Part shown: piece by piece, positions 1 through 7,734 of the stretch | Position numbering within the stretch: position 1 is the stretch's first letter | Layout of the letters: every line of letters starts with the position of its first letter | From: CAYZXL01 sp964482435 | GTDB lineage: Bacteria > Auribacterota > JABMQX01 | DNA length: 44,058 nt | Reading direction: 5' to 3' | Assembly (NCBI GenBank): GCA_964482435.1 | Contig: CAYZXL010000037.1 | Span: 1-44,058, forward strand | Notes under the pieces: model-generated | Seen by the model: only the letters and a program-made list of their open reading frames with translations | The model's database searches: none | Told to the model about the DNA's origin: nothing | Position numbers and translations under genes: made by a program

Positions 1-427
1 AGGTGAAGCTCTGGCTTTCAGTGTACCGCATCCCGTCCACCTCCACCTGAAGACCTTTCCCCTGTGGAGAGACCGACACAGTCGCAGAAAAGGTGGAAGG
101 TTCTCCCGTGAAGTAAGCCGTGTAGGTCCCGTCTCCCTGGGGGATGATGGCATGGGCCTGTGCGCCGCCGTCGCTCCACTGCTCAAAAGTGTACACGTAT
201 GCGTCGCTTCCCAGCTGAGGGCTGACGGCCGTCAGGTTATGGGACGTTCCTGTTTCCCAGGCAAATGTCCCCCCTTCCGAAATCCGGTTGCCGTCCACCT
301 CAAGCTGCAAACCCTTTCCGCCCGGGGAGACCTGCACCGTCACCGTGACGGTCACGGGTACTCCCGTGGACGGAGCCATGTGAAAGGCGAGCAGCCAAAC
401 TCCCCCGAGCAGAAGGATTTTTCGCAT
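1..427 (-). CDS. Secreted protein with tandem InlB-B-like bacterial repeats (partial, N-terminal part)
   Basis: The 5' part of a leftward gene that runs off the window's left edge. About 142 codons are visible. The start is chosen because a GGAGG lies 8 nt before this ATG; another ATG two codons upstream is too close to that site. Residues 1-22 form a hydrophobic signal peptide (MRKILLLGGVWLLAF). Two copies of an approximately 80-residue beta-rich repeat follow, each opening with a VxVSPxGKGLQxEVDG pattern; the first ends in a WSDGGA...GTYTAYF pattern. This resembles the divergent InlB B-repeat / Flg_new_2 families of secreted surface proteins. The C-terminal part is not visible, so the overall role is unknown. 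Confidence 0.75.
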   Translation of the reverse strand, partial: MRKILLLGGVWLLAFHMAPSTGVPVTVTVTVQVSPGGKGLQLEVDGNRISEGGTFAWETGTSHNLTAVSPQLGSDAYVYTFEQWSDGGAQAHAIIPQGDGTYTAYFTGEPSTFSATVSVSPQGKGLQVEVDGMRYTESQSFT

Positions 428-874
428 TTCCATGCCCTCCCAAGGGCAGACGGCGTTTTGCCCTTCGATGCCCTTTAACCAAGAATTCCTTCGCCTTGAG
501 CGGCGGAAGGAGGCCCAATCCGTAACGGGCGATATGTAGCTATGCAAGAGACGTACCAGAATGCATTGAGATGCAACGGCTTGACCCTGATTCACGTTTC
601 CCCGCTACTCACGGACTGACCGGTCGTTCGAGGGATGGAGGTTCGTATTCTGCCAAGATGAAGAGCCGCTTGTTAGAGGAGCAAGGGCAAAGGGTCGCCT
701 TTCTGCCTGAGCTTTCAGTCAGTGTTGCGGCCAAGGGGCTTGAATGGGAGGTAGGGAAGCAATGCCCGCTTGAGCGGAGAATGAGTGGGCTGCGGAGTAC
801 GCCTTTATGGTGGTGCCTCGTCCGGTAACACGTCAGCGAATGTGTGAATCGGGGCACCCCCGCCGTAGGCAGGG
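428..874. other. Intergenic stretch without recognisable gene
   Basis: This lies between two leftward genes. Short open frames occur on both strands, but none has a convincing ribosome site, signal sequence or recognisable motif. No tRNA or clear terminator was seen. It should contain the promoter of the repeat protein on its left. Confidence 0.5.
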
Positions 875-1588
875 TCATTGTCGTCCCACGGGCATGACAT
901 ACAACGGCTGCTCGTTTTCGGGCACGCTCAAGATTTTCTTGACGTGCCTTTCTGGAAAGCCCCCTATGACGGTTGTTCCAAGATTCAGCGACGCGGCCTG
1001 GAGATAAACGTTCTGCGCTGCATGTCCGACTTCCATGTGGACGTATCGGGTGCCAACATCCCCGAACTTCGCAGTCGTGCGCTCGTACACAGCGAAGAAT
1101 ACGATCAGTGCGCCGGCATTCCTCAACTGGGCTTGTCCGAGAGCCGCAGCCAGTTCAGCCCGACCATCCGCATCTCTGACCTTTGTCAATTGGTGTTGAC
1201 GGGGATTGTATTTGTAGGCGCCCTGTTTGACTGCCTCGACATTGCCGACGACTACGTACACCTCGAGCGGGTAGGTGGCGCCTGCGGAGGGCGCCGTCCT
1301 GAGACCTCTTTCTGCGTCGGTAATCCCCTGCGCTGCCCAGAGAAGCTGCGAGACTTCTTTGAGCGTCAGGGGCTCGTCCTTGTACTCCCTGACCGACCTC
1401 CGTCTCCGCAATGCCTGTTCAACCGAGACCTTGCCATCATAGTTCGGGGCAGGCAGGACTATCCTTTCGGGCTGGTTATGCGATTCAGGAAAAGGTCGGC
1501 TCTGCCCTGGTTGGGGCGACTCAGAGGCAGCCACTGCCGCTCCGCCTAACAACGCCATCACCATGACTGCGAAATGAATTCTCTTCAC
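875..1588 (-). CDS. Exported SagB/ThcOx-type nitroreductase-family protein
   Basis: An FMN-dependent nitroreductase-fold protein of the SagB-type dehydrogenase group. I chose a GTG start (reading VKRIHFAVMVMALL) because an AGGAAAGGTGAT ribosome site precedes it and a signal peptide then begins at residue 1. The mature protein would start after AVAA. Family marks are RRRSVREY near the start of the domain (FMN phosphate contacts), a LLWAAQG segment, a TAPSAGATYPLEVYVVVG segment and a C-terminal LYVMPVGRQ ending typical of this family. Members in peptide-modification clusters oxidise azolines, but no precursor or YcaO gene is nearby, so the substrate here is unknown. Export of a nitroreductase is somewhat unusual but known in anaerobes. 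Confidence 0.85.
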   Translation of the reverse strand: MKRIHFAVMVMALLGGAAVAASESPQPGQSRPFPESHNQPERIVLPAPNYDGKVSVEQALRRRRSVREYKDEPLTLKEVSQLLWAAQGITDAERGLRTAPSAGATYPLEVYVVVGNVEAVKQGAYKYNPRQHQLTKVRDADGRAELAAALGQAQLRNAGALIVFFAVYERTTAKFGDVGTRYVHMEVGHAAQNVYLQAASLNLGTTVIGGFPERHVKKILSVPENEQPLYVMPVGRQ

Positions 1589-1875
1589 GTTATCACCTTT
1601 CCTGGTACACACGTGTCCGACATCTTTTTCACGCCAGCCACCTTCAGAGCTCGCCATGCAGGGTCGTGCGCAGAGACTTTTGAAGACAGGGGATCAGCCC
1701 ACCGGTCCAGAGCCGTCCGGAGAGCGTCCAGGATGGGAGCCCGACAAGCCCATTCGCGTGGAGCGACTCAGAATGCCTCGTTTTGGGAATGGCCAAGTCT
1801 CCTCGCGGTGCTCCGCGTCCCCTGTGCTGAGTTGCTCGCACGTCTCAGCGGTGGCAAACGATGCAAAAAAATCCC

Positions 1876-1903
1876 TTGACAGGTCCAGCATCCTGTACAT
1901 AAT
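1876..1903 (+). promoter_or_regulatory. Strong sigma70-like promoter
   Basis: A perfect -35 box TTGACA (1876-1881) is followed after 16 nt by CATAAT (1898-1903), a 5/6 match to the -10 consensus. The expected start of transcription is near 1910. It points into a 60-nt hairpin-rich stretch that ends in a terminator, with no protein gene ahead on this strand. Confidence 0.6.
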
Positions 1904-1924
1904 AAGAGACAATCCGGTTTTCCG
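1889..1924. repeat. 36-nt imperfect direct repeat, copy 1
   Basis: It matches 2945-2980 at 29 of 36 positions in the same orientation, with shared blocks CATCCTGT, ACAATCC and GTTTT. The two copies bracket the DUF3800 gene. This copy covers the -10 box of the small-RNA promoter. Confidence 0.6.
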
Positions 1925-1970
1925 GAGGTGGATGGCGAAAGCCATTGAGGCCCGAAAGGGCCTTTTTTTT
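1910..1970 (+). ncRNA. Candidate small RNA with three tandem stem-loops
   Basis: The predicted transcript contains three consecutive hairpins. They are CCGG-TTTT-CCGG (1914-1925), ATGGC-GAAA-GCCAT (1932-1945) and AGGCCC-GAAA-GGGCCT (1948-1963), the last followed by seven further T. Two loops are GNRA tetraloops. A strong promoter lies immediately upstream. The RNA is about 60 nt, convergent with the DUF3800 gene and overlaps nothing else. It also holds a GGAGG three nt before an ATG that opens a 15-codon frame, so a leader peptide is an alternative, although the spacing is poor. I do not recognise a known riboswitch class. Confidence 0.5.
1948..1970 (+). terminator. Rho-independent terminator
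   Basis: A perfect six-base stem AGGCCC/GGGCCT with a GAAA tetraloop is followed by a T tract. On the opposite strand there is no T tract, so it works for rightward transcription only. It closes the candidate small RNA. Confidence 0.8.
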
Positions 1971-1973
1971 CGG

Positions 1974-2747
1974 CTATAGGTATTTCTTCCCGAAAACCCG
2001 GCCCCCTTCTCGGTCGTACTTGTCCTTGAGAATTTCGGTCACCTTCTGGGCAAACGACCCGAGGGGCCTGCCAAGCAGACCATTCTCATCCAGGATTTCC
2101 GACCGGCTGGGATGGGCGATAATATCCGCAAGCTGTAGGCCGCTGATGTTGGAGGACTTTGGTTTGACTTTGAGCTCTCGGCTCGTAAAGGACTTCTGAA
2201 ACTGCTCGGGGTGGACAAAATCCGTGCCTTGCTGCCACAATCGAGCGAACGAAGCCTTGAGCCGCCGATCCTCCTTTCCTCCCCGCGACTCCGCCATGAC
2301 GTCGCCCGTGGCGCTATGGCGGTTCAGCCAAAAATTGAATCGCTCCAGAAGAACGGTCAGGCAGTAGTGATACGGGTCGTATCGCCACACGGTGTAGGTT
2401 TCCTTGTGCTTCTTCTTGTCGAGGCATACGGTGATGACCGTGTACTCCCATTGGCGTAAAAGGGCGAGCAGTTCATCGTCAAAGGCCGCCGCGATGTCTG
2501 GATTGCGCAGCACCTCGAATGGAGGCTTCCGGTTGACTAGCTCTGCGCGATGCAGGATGAGGGGCTCGTCGGGGTGTGCGGCGAAGTACCTGTGCTTGAG
2601 TGCCTCCATCTGCGGGTTGACGACCTTTCGCACGTGCTCGAGCTCCAGGATTACGCCGGTGAGGCTCAGAAACCTGTGAATTGGGTTGTCCGAGCTTTCT
2701 AAGTCTGGATTGCCAACCTCGTCAACGTACATCCGAAACTTACTCAT
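1974..2747 (-). CDS. DUF3800 family protein
   Basis: 257 residues matching the DUF3800 family, which is predicted to have an RNase H-like fold and is often found near mobile or defence genes. The diagnostic N-terminal motif is present as MYVDEVGNPD, where the usual form is YxDESG. Other family marks are LILHRAEL near residue 65, a VMAESRGGKEDRRLK segment and the C-terminal LQLADIIAHPSR helix, which supply the conserved acidic residues expected in an RNase H-like site. The gene stands alone, with no restriction, helicase or toxin partner. It is bracketed by two imperfect 36-nt repeats and faces a candidate small RNA. The enzymatic activity is predicted only. Confidence 0.8.
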   Translation of the reverse strand: MSKFRMYVDEVGNPDLESSDNPIHRFLSLTGVILELEHVRKVVNPQMEALKHRYFAAHPDEPLILHRAELVNRKPPFEVLRNPDIAAAFDDELLALLRQWEYTVITVCLDKKKHKETYTVWRYDPYHYCLTVLLERFNFWLNRHSATGDVMAESRGGKEDRRLKASFARLWQQGTDFVHPEQFQKSFTSRELKVKPKSSNISGLQLADIIAHPSRSEILDENGLLGRPLGSFAQKVTEILKDKYDREGGRVFGKKYL

Positions 2748-2944
2748 GTCCTGATTATCCTCGCCTTGCTCTCAAGAAAAAAGTTGGACTGAAAACTCGG
2801 CCGCAAACGCAAACTGTCACCGGCTCCGCAATTGCCTATCTTCCTACCGCGAAGAACGGGGACGGCGTGGAGCAAGGGCTAAGGGCCGCAATGCGACGCC
2901 CGAAGCGGCCAAAGGTGAGGCAAAAAGTCACGCGCCAACCCCGT

Positions 2945-2980
2945 CATCCTGTGCATGATAGCACACAATCCAGTTTTGCG
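2945..2980. repeat. 36-nt imperfect direct repeat, copy 2
   Basis: This is the partner of 1889-1924, lying upstream of the DUF3800 gene. Unlike copy 1 it has no TTGACA box ahead of it, so it is not obviously a promoter. Confidence 0.6.
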
Positions 2981-2998
2981 CGGCTGAACTGAACCGCG

Positions 2999-3754
2999 TC
3001 ATCCGATGAGTGTCTGCTGGATCGAGCGCCAGTCGGGAAGAACGATGGCGCCCGACGGACAGCGGCCTTTGCGGCGGATGATAATGGCTTTCAGGCCGTT
3101 TGCGAGGTAGGCTGTTGCGTCGGAGTCTCTGTCGCCTATGCCGATGGAGATATTGGGCCAGGTCTCCTTGAGTTGGCGGATGAGGCGGGTTTTGAACTTT
3201 TTGTGAGCGAAGGGACGAAACACGACGGGGGAGAAAAAGATGGGGATTTGGGGAAAGCCTTTGTCGGCGAGCCAGCGTTTGGTTTTTCGACGAAGGTAGG
3301 TTCTTCGGCCGGTGACGATGAGGAGGCTGTACTTTTGAGCCAGGGCTTTTGTTACTTCGACGGCGTCTGCGAGCGGGGATATGCTGCGGTTTCTTCTGAA
3401 GACCGCGCGGAAAGTCGAACTGGAGGAGAGTGTGCCGTCGAGGTCGAGGACGATGGCCTGTCTTGAGGTGCTCCGGGAGAAGATGGTCGCGTGGGCTGTG
3501 GCGGCCCGGGAGCGCGAGGAAGCTTCGTAGCTCGCGACGAGGTGATAGTCTTTCTCTTCAGAGGGCGTATAGCTTAGCGTCGCGGAGCCGCCGGGTCCTG
3601 TTCTGGCCTGTCCGATTCTCTCGCCGTCAAGGAGGAAGGTTATCGTCTTTCGCTTGAGCTTGAAGGGGAGGAGGGTGCTGAAGGCGAGCGTGGCCTTTAT
3701 TCTCGCTTCTTTCCCGACGGGGAGGAGGATGTCGCTACAACTGATCTTTGTCAT
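2999..3754 (-). CDS. Ig-like domain fused to a HAD-superfamily (lipin/LNS2-like) phosphatase
   Basis: 251 residues. Residues 1-90 are beta-rich and resemble a bacterial Ig-like domain (pattern FLLDGERIG...TGPGGSATLSY). Residues 100-250 are a HAD hydrolase: motif I is VLDLDGTLS with nucleophile Asp104 and acid/base Asp106, motif II is LLIVTGR, and the GIGDRDSDATAY segment supplies the motif IV acids. The layout resembles the LNS2/lipin-like phosphatases found in bacteria, so a phosphatidate or other phosphomonoester could be the substrate, but this is not proven. No signal peptide is visible, which is odd for an Ig-like module. It is the last gene of a leftward three-gene operon behind the zincin and YkgJ genes. 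Confidence 0.8.
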   Translation of the reverse strand: MTKISCSDILLPVGKEARIKATLAFSTLLPFKLKRKTITFLLDGERIGQARTGPGGSATLSYTPSEEKDYHLVASYEASSRSRAATAHATIFSRSTSRQAIVLDLDGTLSSSSTFRAVFRRNRSISPLADAVEVTKALAQKYSLLIVTGRRTYLRRKTKRWLADKGFPQIPIFFSPVVFRPFAHKKFKTRLIRQLKETWPNISIGIGDRDSDATAYLANGLKAIIIRRKGRCPSGAIVLPDWRSIQQTLIG

Positions 3755-3799
3755 AACGCAAACGGAAAAGCAGAATATGAACCCCCCGCTTCCAATTGG

Positions 3800-4248
3800 C
3801 TACCGCGGACGAAGGCCCGGACGGCCGGATTCGGCCGAGGTGGAGCGGAGAATCTTCTGGATTTCGTCATGTGAGTAGGGCCTGCCTTTGCCGATGCCAG
3901 GGCATTTTTCTGGCACGCCGTCCAGGCTTGAGGTGAAACGACGACCGATTGCCAGAACGGAAACGTCCGGCGTTGAGTTGGCCGGACGGGATACACCTCG
4001 CAGCTTTTGTCTCGATAGAAGATGCATCGTCCGTCGGAAAGCTCGATGAGGCTGTCGTGGCTGCCGGCGTTTCGGAGATATTTCTCGCCGAATTCCTCGG
4101 CGGAGAGGCCGAGGAATTGGGCTATTTCTTCGGCTTCGGCCTGGGTGACCCAGACGTAGCCGGGTTCGCCGGTGCAGCATGCGCCGCATCTCTGGCATTC
4201 AAATCTCAGTCCGTCGGTGCACCACTCGGGCGCGGGATTTTCGCTCAT
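3800..4248 (-). pseudogene. YkgJ-family cysteine-cluster protein, frameshifted
   Basis: The N-terminal part matches the YkgJ (CxxCxxCC) family, thought to bind Zn or an Fe-S cluster: FECQRCGACCTG near residue 20, then CIFY...CEVYPVRP. After the codons for ACQKN the reading frame leaves the family. The normal ending (CPGIGKGRPYSHDEIQKIL) continues in the neighbouring frame to a stop at 3800. The break lies at a run of five A (3905-3909 on the plus strand as T); six would restore the frame. The family's RPTQCRTFPFW motif also reads RPTQRRTFPFW here, a Cys-to-Arg change explained by one transition. Read without repair, the frame runs on to 3751. The start overlaps the zincin stop by 4 nt. Confidence 0.75.
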
Positions 4249-4658
4249 CGTTTCCTTTTTTGCCGTTCTTGACGGAACTGAGCCCTCTTCTCAGGCGCCG
4301 TGCGTCTGCCGTTCATGTCGTTGTCGCTCAAGCCGAAATGATGTCCGATCTCGTGAATGACCACTTCACGAATTCGGTGAATCATGTCTTCAGTTGTGCG
4401 GGAGATGGCGAGGATGGGAACCCGGTAGATAGAGATCCTGCCCGGAAGGACGGGGCTTGACCAGAGGCTCTGCTTTTTCAAAGGGACACCGTGGTAAAGG
4501 CCCAGGAGGACACCCTTTCGGAGGCCCAGTTCCCGCAGAGTCTGTTCCGAAGGCTCGTCCTCGACGACGACCTCGATGTTCTGGAGCTTTCGGGCGAACT
4601 CCTCCGGGAGGAACATGAGGGCTTGCTCCACGATTTTTTCAAAGTCTTCCTTGTGCAT
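4245..4658 (-). CDS. Zincin-fold metallopeptidase family protein (HExxH)
   Basis: 137 residues, the usual length of the small cytoplasmic zincin-like metallopeptidase family (PF06262 type). The zinc site is visible as HEIGHHFGLSD starting at His102: His102, His106 and Asp112 as metal ligands and Glu103 as catalytic base. The preceding segment (SRTTEDMIHRIREVVI) is the conserved helix of the family. No signal peptide is present. The C-terminus is very basic (RQERQKRKR). It is the first gene of a leftward operon and its stop overlaps the next start by 4 nt, so the two are translationally coupled. The natural substrate of this family is not established. Confidence 0.88.
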   Translation of the reverse strand: MHKEDFEKIVEQALMFLPEEFARKLQNIEVVVEDEPSEQTLRELGLRKGVLLGLYHGVPLKKQSLWSSPVLPGRISIYRVPILAISRTTEDMIHRIREVVIHEIGHHFGLSDNDMNGRRTAPEKRAQFRQERQKRKR

Positions 4659-4823
4659 CGTGCGAAGCTTCCTTTGGCGGTGGTTGCGGCAGAAATAGCG
4701 CGGAGACCCTATTTACCTTGTTCTGGCACGATTCTCGCACGAGAATTTCCCACGAAACGCTCCTCAGGCCGCCTGGCGATTTCGTAATCGGAGAAAAATA
4801 CGAGACCGAATTGGATTATGGAC

Positions 4824-4852
4824 TTGCCGCCCGGACGAGCCGGTGTTAAACT
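4824..4852 (+). promoter_or_regulatory. Likely sigma70-type promoter of the aroK operon
   Basis: TTGCCG (4824-4829) and TAAACT (4847-4852) are separated by 17 nt; each matches four of six consensus positions. They sit 40-80 nt ahead of the shikimate kinase start region. Confidence 0.45.
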
Positions 4853-4930
4853 ATTTTCTACGATGGGAGGTTAAAAGGAAAGAGTGAAAGTGTGTCCTGG
4901 CGGGATTTCCGCCCGAGTCGGATAGCGGCC

Positions 4931-5464
4931 ATGAGAAACGTGGTGCTATTTGGGTTCATGGGCACCGGAAAGACGGTTGCCGGGAAGGAAGTGGCTCGCA
5001 GGCTCGGGATGAGATTTATTGACATGGACGAGGTGATCGAGGAAAAAGAGGGTTCTACGATTTCCGAGATATTCGCCAGGAAGGGGGAAGCGCATTTTCG
5101 GAAAGTGGAATTGGAGGTGGCGCGAGAGTTGTCGCGGAGGGAGGGGCTGGTAATTGCCACCGGCGGGGGAGTTGTGCTGGACCCGTCGAACGTAGATACG
5201 CTCCAGTCCTCCGGGACGGGAATTTGCCTGACGGCCTCGCCGGAGGTCATTTACGAGCGAGTGAAGGGCGAGTCGCACAGGCCGCTCCTGGCGACGGAGG
5301 AGCCGCTGGAGAAGATTAGGGGACTTCTTGGTTATCGTGCTCCTTTCTATGCGAGGGTGAAATACCGGGTGGATACGTCAGGACTGGATGTGGAAAAGGT
5401 TGTGGAGAGGATACTGGAGATAGTGAAATCGAACCGGGAGTCCGCGGTGGGCGTTGAAGGATGA
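4931..5464 (+). CDS. aroK: Shikimate kinase
   Basis: Phosphorylates shikimate with ATP in the chorismate pathway. The P-loop reads GFMGTGKT directly after a start of MRNVVLFGF, which is how the family normally begins, so I chose this ATG. A GTG 13 codons upstream with a weak AGGA site is an alternative. Other marks are FIDMDEVIEE (Mg and shikimate contacts), FRKVELEV, the ATGGGVVL shikimate-binding loop and RPLL in the lid. At 177 residues it has the usual length. The stop overlaps the start of the following protease gene (ATGA), so the two are probably co-transcribed even though their functions look unrelated. No other aromatic-pathway gene is in the window. Confidence 0.93.
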   Translation: MRNVVLFGFMGTGKTVAGKEVARRLGMRFIDMDEVIEEKEGSTISEIFARKGEAHFRKVELEVARELSRREGLVIATGGGVVLDPSNVDTLQSSGTGICLTASPEVIYERVKGESHRPLLATEEPLEKIRGLLGYRAPFYARVKYRVDTSGLDVEKVVERILEIVKSNRESAVGVEG

Positions 5465-7011
5465 GGCGGATTCTGGCGCTTGATAGGCATAGTCGTATGG
5501 TGTGGCTGAGACAAATCGGAGCGATGGCTTTGGCGGCAGCTGTCGCGTGGCAGATGGGCGCTGCAAGCTCGTCCGGCGCGGAGAGAGCTTCTGCACCTTA
5601 TCTGGCCTGGGACGCCAACAGCATGCCGATTGTCTTTTACGTGAATTCGGATGATGCAGCCCTGTGGCCGGAGGGGGCGGGGGCAATCGTTCGATCATTC
5701 ATGAGCTGGGAGAGGATACCGGGGACTCACGTCAGGTTTCAATTTGCTGGCACGACAGACAAGAGGAGAGCTCAAAACGACGGGGAGAACATTGTTACCT
5801 GGGTCAGGGAGGGCTGGCAGTACGGAAGCGATACGGTAGCGTTCGCGGTACTGTGGGTTTCGCCGGAGGCGGGGAGAATTGTCGGAATGGACGTTCTCCT
5901 GAATGCACAAGACTTTACGTGGGCGACGGACGGCAACCCCCAGGCGATGGACGTGCAGGACGTGACGACGCACGAGTCCGGGCATGCGCTGGGTCTTGAG
6001 CATTCGGTGACTTCGACGGCCGTGACGATGTTTCCGGTGATTGTGCCCGGGGAGACAAGAAAGAGGTCAATCAGCGAGGAGGAGCGGTGGGTCCTTCAAT
6101 CGGTGTATCCGTGCGGGCGGACAAGAGTGGACACGTACGCTCTTTCGGAGGCGTCCGAGGGTTTCCGGCCGGAAAGGGAGGTAGTTGACTATCCCCCTGT
6201 GCAGGGAGAAGGAAAAATCTTTCTTGTGACGCGGGTTGACGGCGATGGGGATGGGCTTGATGAGATAGGAACGATCCAGGAAGAAAACGGGAGGTTGGCA
6301 TTTTATCTTTTCTCGGCAGTGGACTCGCATGCGCTATCTGAGGAGGCGCTGGCATACGATGCATGGTCCATTCCCGAGGGAAATAACCTGCTGGACATGA
6401 CGGCATTGGACATGGACGGGGATGGAAGGCAGGAAATCGGCGTTCTCAGGGGCGAGACCGACGGAACGTTTGCCCTGTACGTTTACGACACTCCTGCTCC
6501 GTTCAGTGCGACGGGGCAGGATGCGCGGCCATGGGTCCGGAGGGAAGCGTTTGCTCTCAGCGGCGGGGACAACGTTGTGGCGGTTGTGGGCGCGGACTAC
6601 AACGGAGACGGGGTGGACGAAGTTGGAGCGGTTCGCTTGACGCCGCAGGGCAATTATTTCCTCGACGTTCATGTCGTCGGGCAGAAGGAGGGGGAACCTT
6701 CATCCCTTTTGGCCTCGATTCCATTGCCCGGCATAATGGGATTCACTGACCTCGACGCGCTGGACATCGAAGGGGACGGAAAACCGGAGCTGATGGTGCT
6801 TTTCAAAGACAGCCGTGGCTGGTACATTTCGGCGTTCGAGCTGCCGGACATGAGCGAGTTGACGAGCGGAGGGGCGGCGACGCTGCTTTCTGCACTCCCG
6901 ATTGCAGTCCCCGCCGGGCGCAGGCCAATGCGGATGTCGGCGGTTCGGATCGCAGATTCTGAGGGAGAAGCTCGTCCGGCGATATGCGTTTTGATGGGGG
7001 AGAGTATTTGA
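5461..7011 (+). CDS. Secreted matrixin-like metalloprotease with FG-GAP/EF-hand-like repeats
   Basis: 516 residues. A hydrophobic export segment lies at about residues 18-40 (IGAMALAAAVAWQMGAASS). The zinc site HESGHALGLEHS begins at His171 and fits the HExxHxxGxxH metzincin pattern; a Met about 14 residues later (VTMFP) could be the Met-turn. After residue 210 come four repeats with calcium-loop-like cores: DGDGDGLDEIG, DMDGDGRQEIG, DYNGDGVDEVG and DIEGDGKPEL. These match FG-GAP/VCBS beta-propeller blades or dockerin-like calcium loops. It is probably an exported protease with a calcium-binding C-terminal propeller. The start overlaps the aroK stop. Confidence 0.85.
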   Translation: MRRILALDRHSRMVWLRQIGAMALAAAVAWQMGAASSSGAERASAPYLAWDANSMPIVFYVNSDDAALWPEGAGAIVRSFMSWERIPGTHVRFQFAGTTDKRRAQNDGENIVTWVREGWQYGSDTVAFAVLWVSPEAGRIVGMDVLLNAQDFTWATDGNPQAMDVQDVTTHESGHALGLEHSVTSTAVTMFPVIVPGETRKRSISEEERWVLQSVYPCGRTRVDTYALSEASEGFRPEREVVDYPPVQGEGKIFLVTRVDGDGDGLDEIGTIQEENGRLAFYLFSAVDSHALSEEALAYDAWSIPEGNNLLDMTALDMDGDGRQEIGVLRGETDGTFALYVYDTPAPFSATGQDARPWVRREAFALSGGDNVVAVVGADYNGDGVDEVGAVRLTPQGNYFLDVHVVGQKEGEPSSLLASIPLPGIMGFTDLDALDIEGDGKPELMVLFKDSRGWYISAFELPDMSELTSGGAATLLSALPIAVPAGRRPMRMSAVRIADSEGEARPAICVLMGESI

Positions 7012-7074
7012 GGCCCCGCGGCGGAGTTTCCTGTTGTTGGCCTTCCCTGTTTTTCAACGAAATGCTATGGGGTG

Positions 7075-7734
7075 CTACTTCTCTTTGGCGGGGATGAAGA
7101 GCTTTTGCCCGGTGACTATCCGGTCGCCGGGGCCAACTTTATTAGCCTGCCGAATTGCCTCGACTGTCACCCCATACTCGCGGAATTTGCCTACAATGCC
7201 CCATAGCGTATCCCCTTCCTGGACGGTGTAGTAGAAGCCCTCCTGGGTGACTTTTCCGACACCTCCCGGCGGCGCGGACGCTGCCGCGCGAACCCTCCGA
7301 GAAAGTGCGTTGACCTGGTCAACTATGGAATTGATTTTGCCGACAAGCTCGTTCTTGTCGGCGACCCTCCTGGTTTCCGAATCTGCGATCTTCTTATCAA
7401 CCTCGGAGAGAACGGAAACGTTGGTCTGGCTCAATTGCCTCTCCAGTCCGGTGACCGTGGACTTGAGGGAGGCGATTTCCCGCTCGTGGGCGGTCGAAGA
7501 CCTGTCGAGGCGAGCTGAGAGGTTGTTGAGCTCTTCCTCGATTCTGCGGAAGTCGCCGCGAACGATTTTCATATCCTCGGCCGTGCTGGTGCGGACTTCC
7601 TGGACTTCCTGTTTTGCACCAAAGGGGTCGAAGCTGCACCCGGTCAGGAGGCAGGCTGCGCCCAGGATAAGCGCGAGCCGGAACAGCCAGAGGAGCTTGA
7701 GACGGCAAAGGGCATATTTCGACTGGTCATGCAC
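7075..7734 (-). CDS. LysM lipoprotein with coiled coil, at the end of the tol-pal row
   Basis: About 219 residues. I chose a GTG start (reading VHDQSKYALC) because an AAAGGAG site lies 11 nt upstream and a lipoprotein signal follows. The lipobox is CLLTGC, so the protein should be a lipid-anchored periplasmic protein. A long heptad-rich coiled coil follows (KIVRGDFRRIEEELNNLSAR and onward). The C-terminal 50 residues are a LysM peptidoglycan-binding domain (YYTVQEGDTLWGIVGKF ... GQKLFIPAK). The position after pal is where cpoB/ybgF usually sits; the coiled coil is shared with CpoB but the TPR part is replaced by LysM. A role in coordinating outer membrane and wall during division is inferred from context. 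Confidence 0.88.
   Translation of the reverse strand: MHDQSKYALCRLKLLWLFRLALILGAACLLTGCSFDPFGAKQEVQEVRTSTAEDMKIVRGDFRRIEEELNNLSARLDRSSTAHEREIASLKSTVTGLERQLSQTNVSVLSEVDKKIADSETRRVADKNELVGKINSIVDQVNALSRRVRAAASAPPGGVGKVTQEGFYYTVQEGDTLWGIVGKFREYGVTVEAIRQANKVGPGDRIVTGQKLFIPAKEK

Noticed and set aside
571..878. Two opposing 85-89 codon frames
   Set aside because: No motif or start signal on either strand.
1932..1979. 15-codon leader peptide inside the candidate small RNA
   Set aside because: GGAGG is only 3 nt from the ATG and the terminator lies inside the frame; recorded only as an alternative.
7012..7074. Shared terminator between converging protease and LysM genes
   Set aside because: No stem followed by a T tract on either strand.
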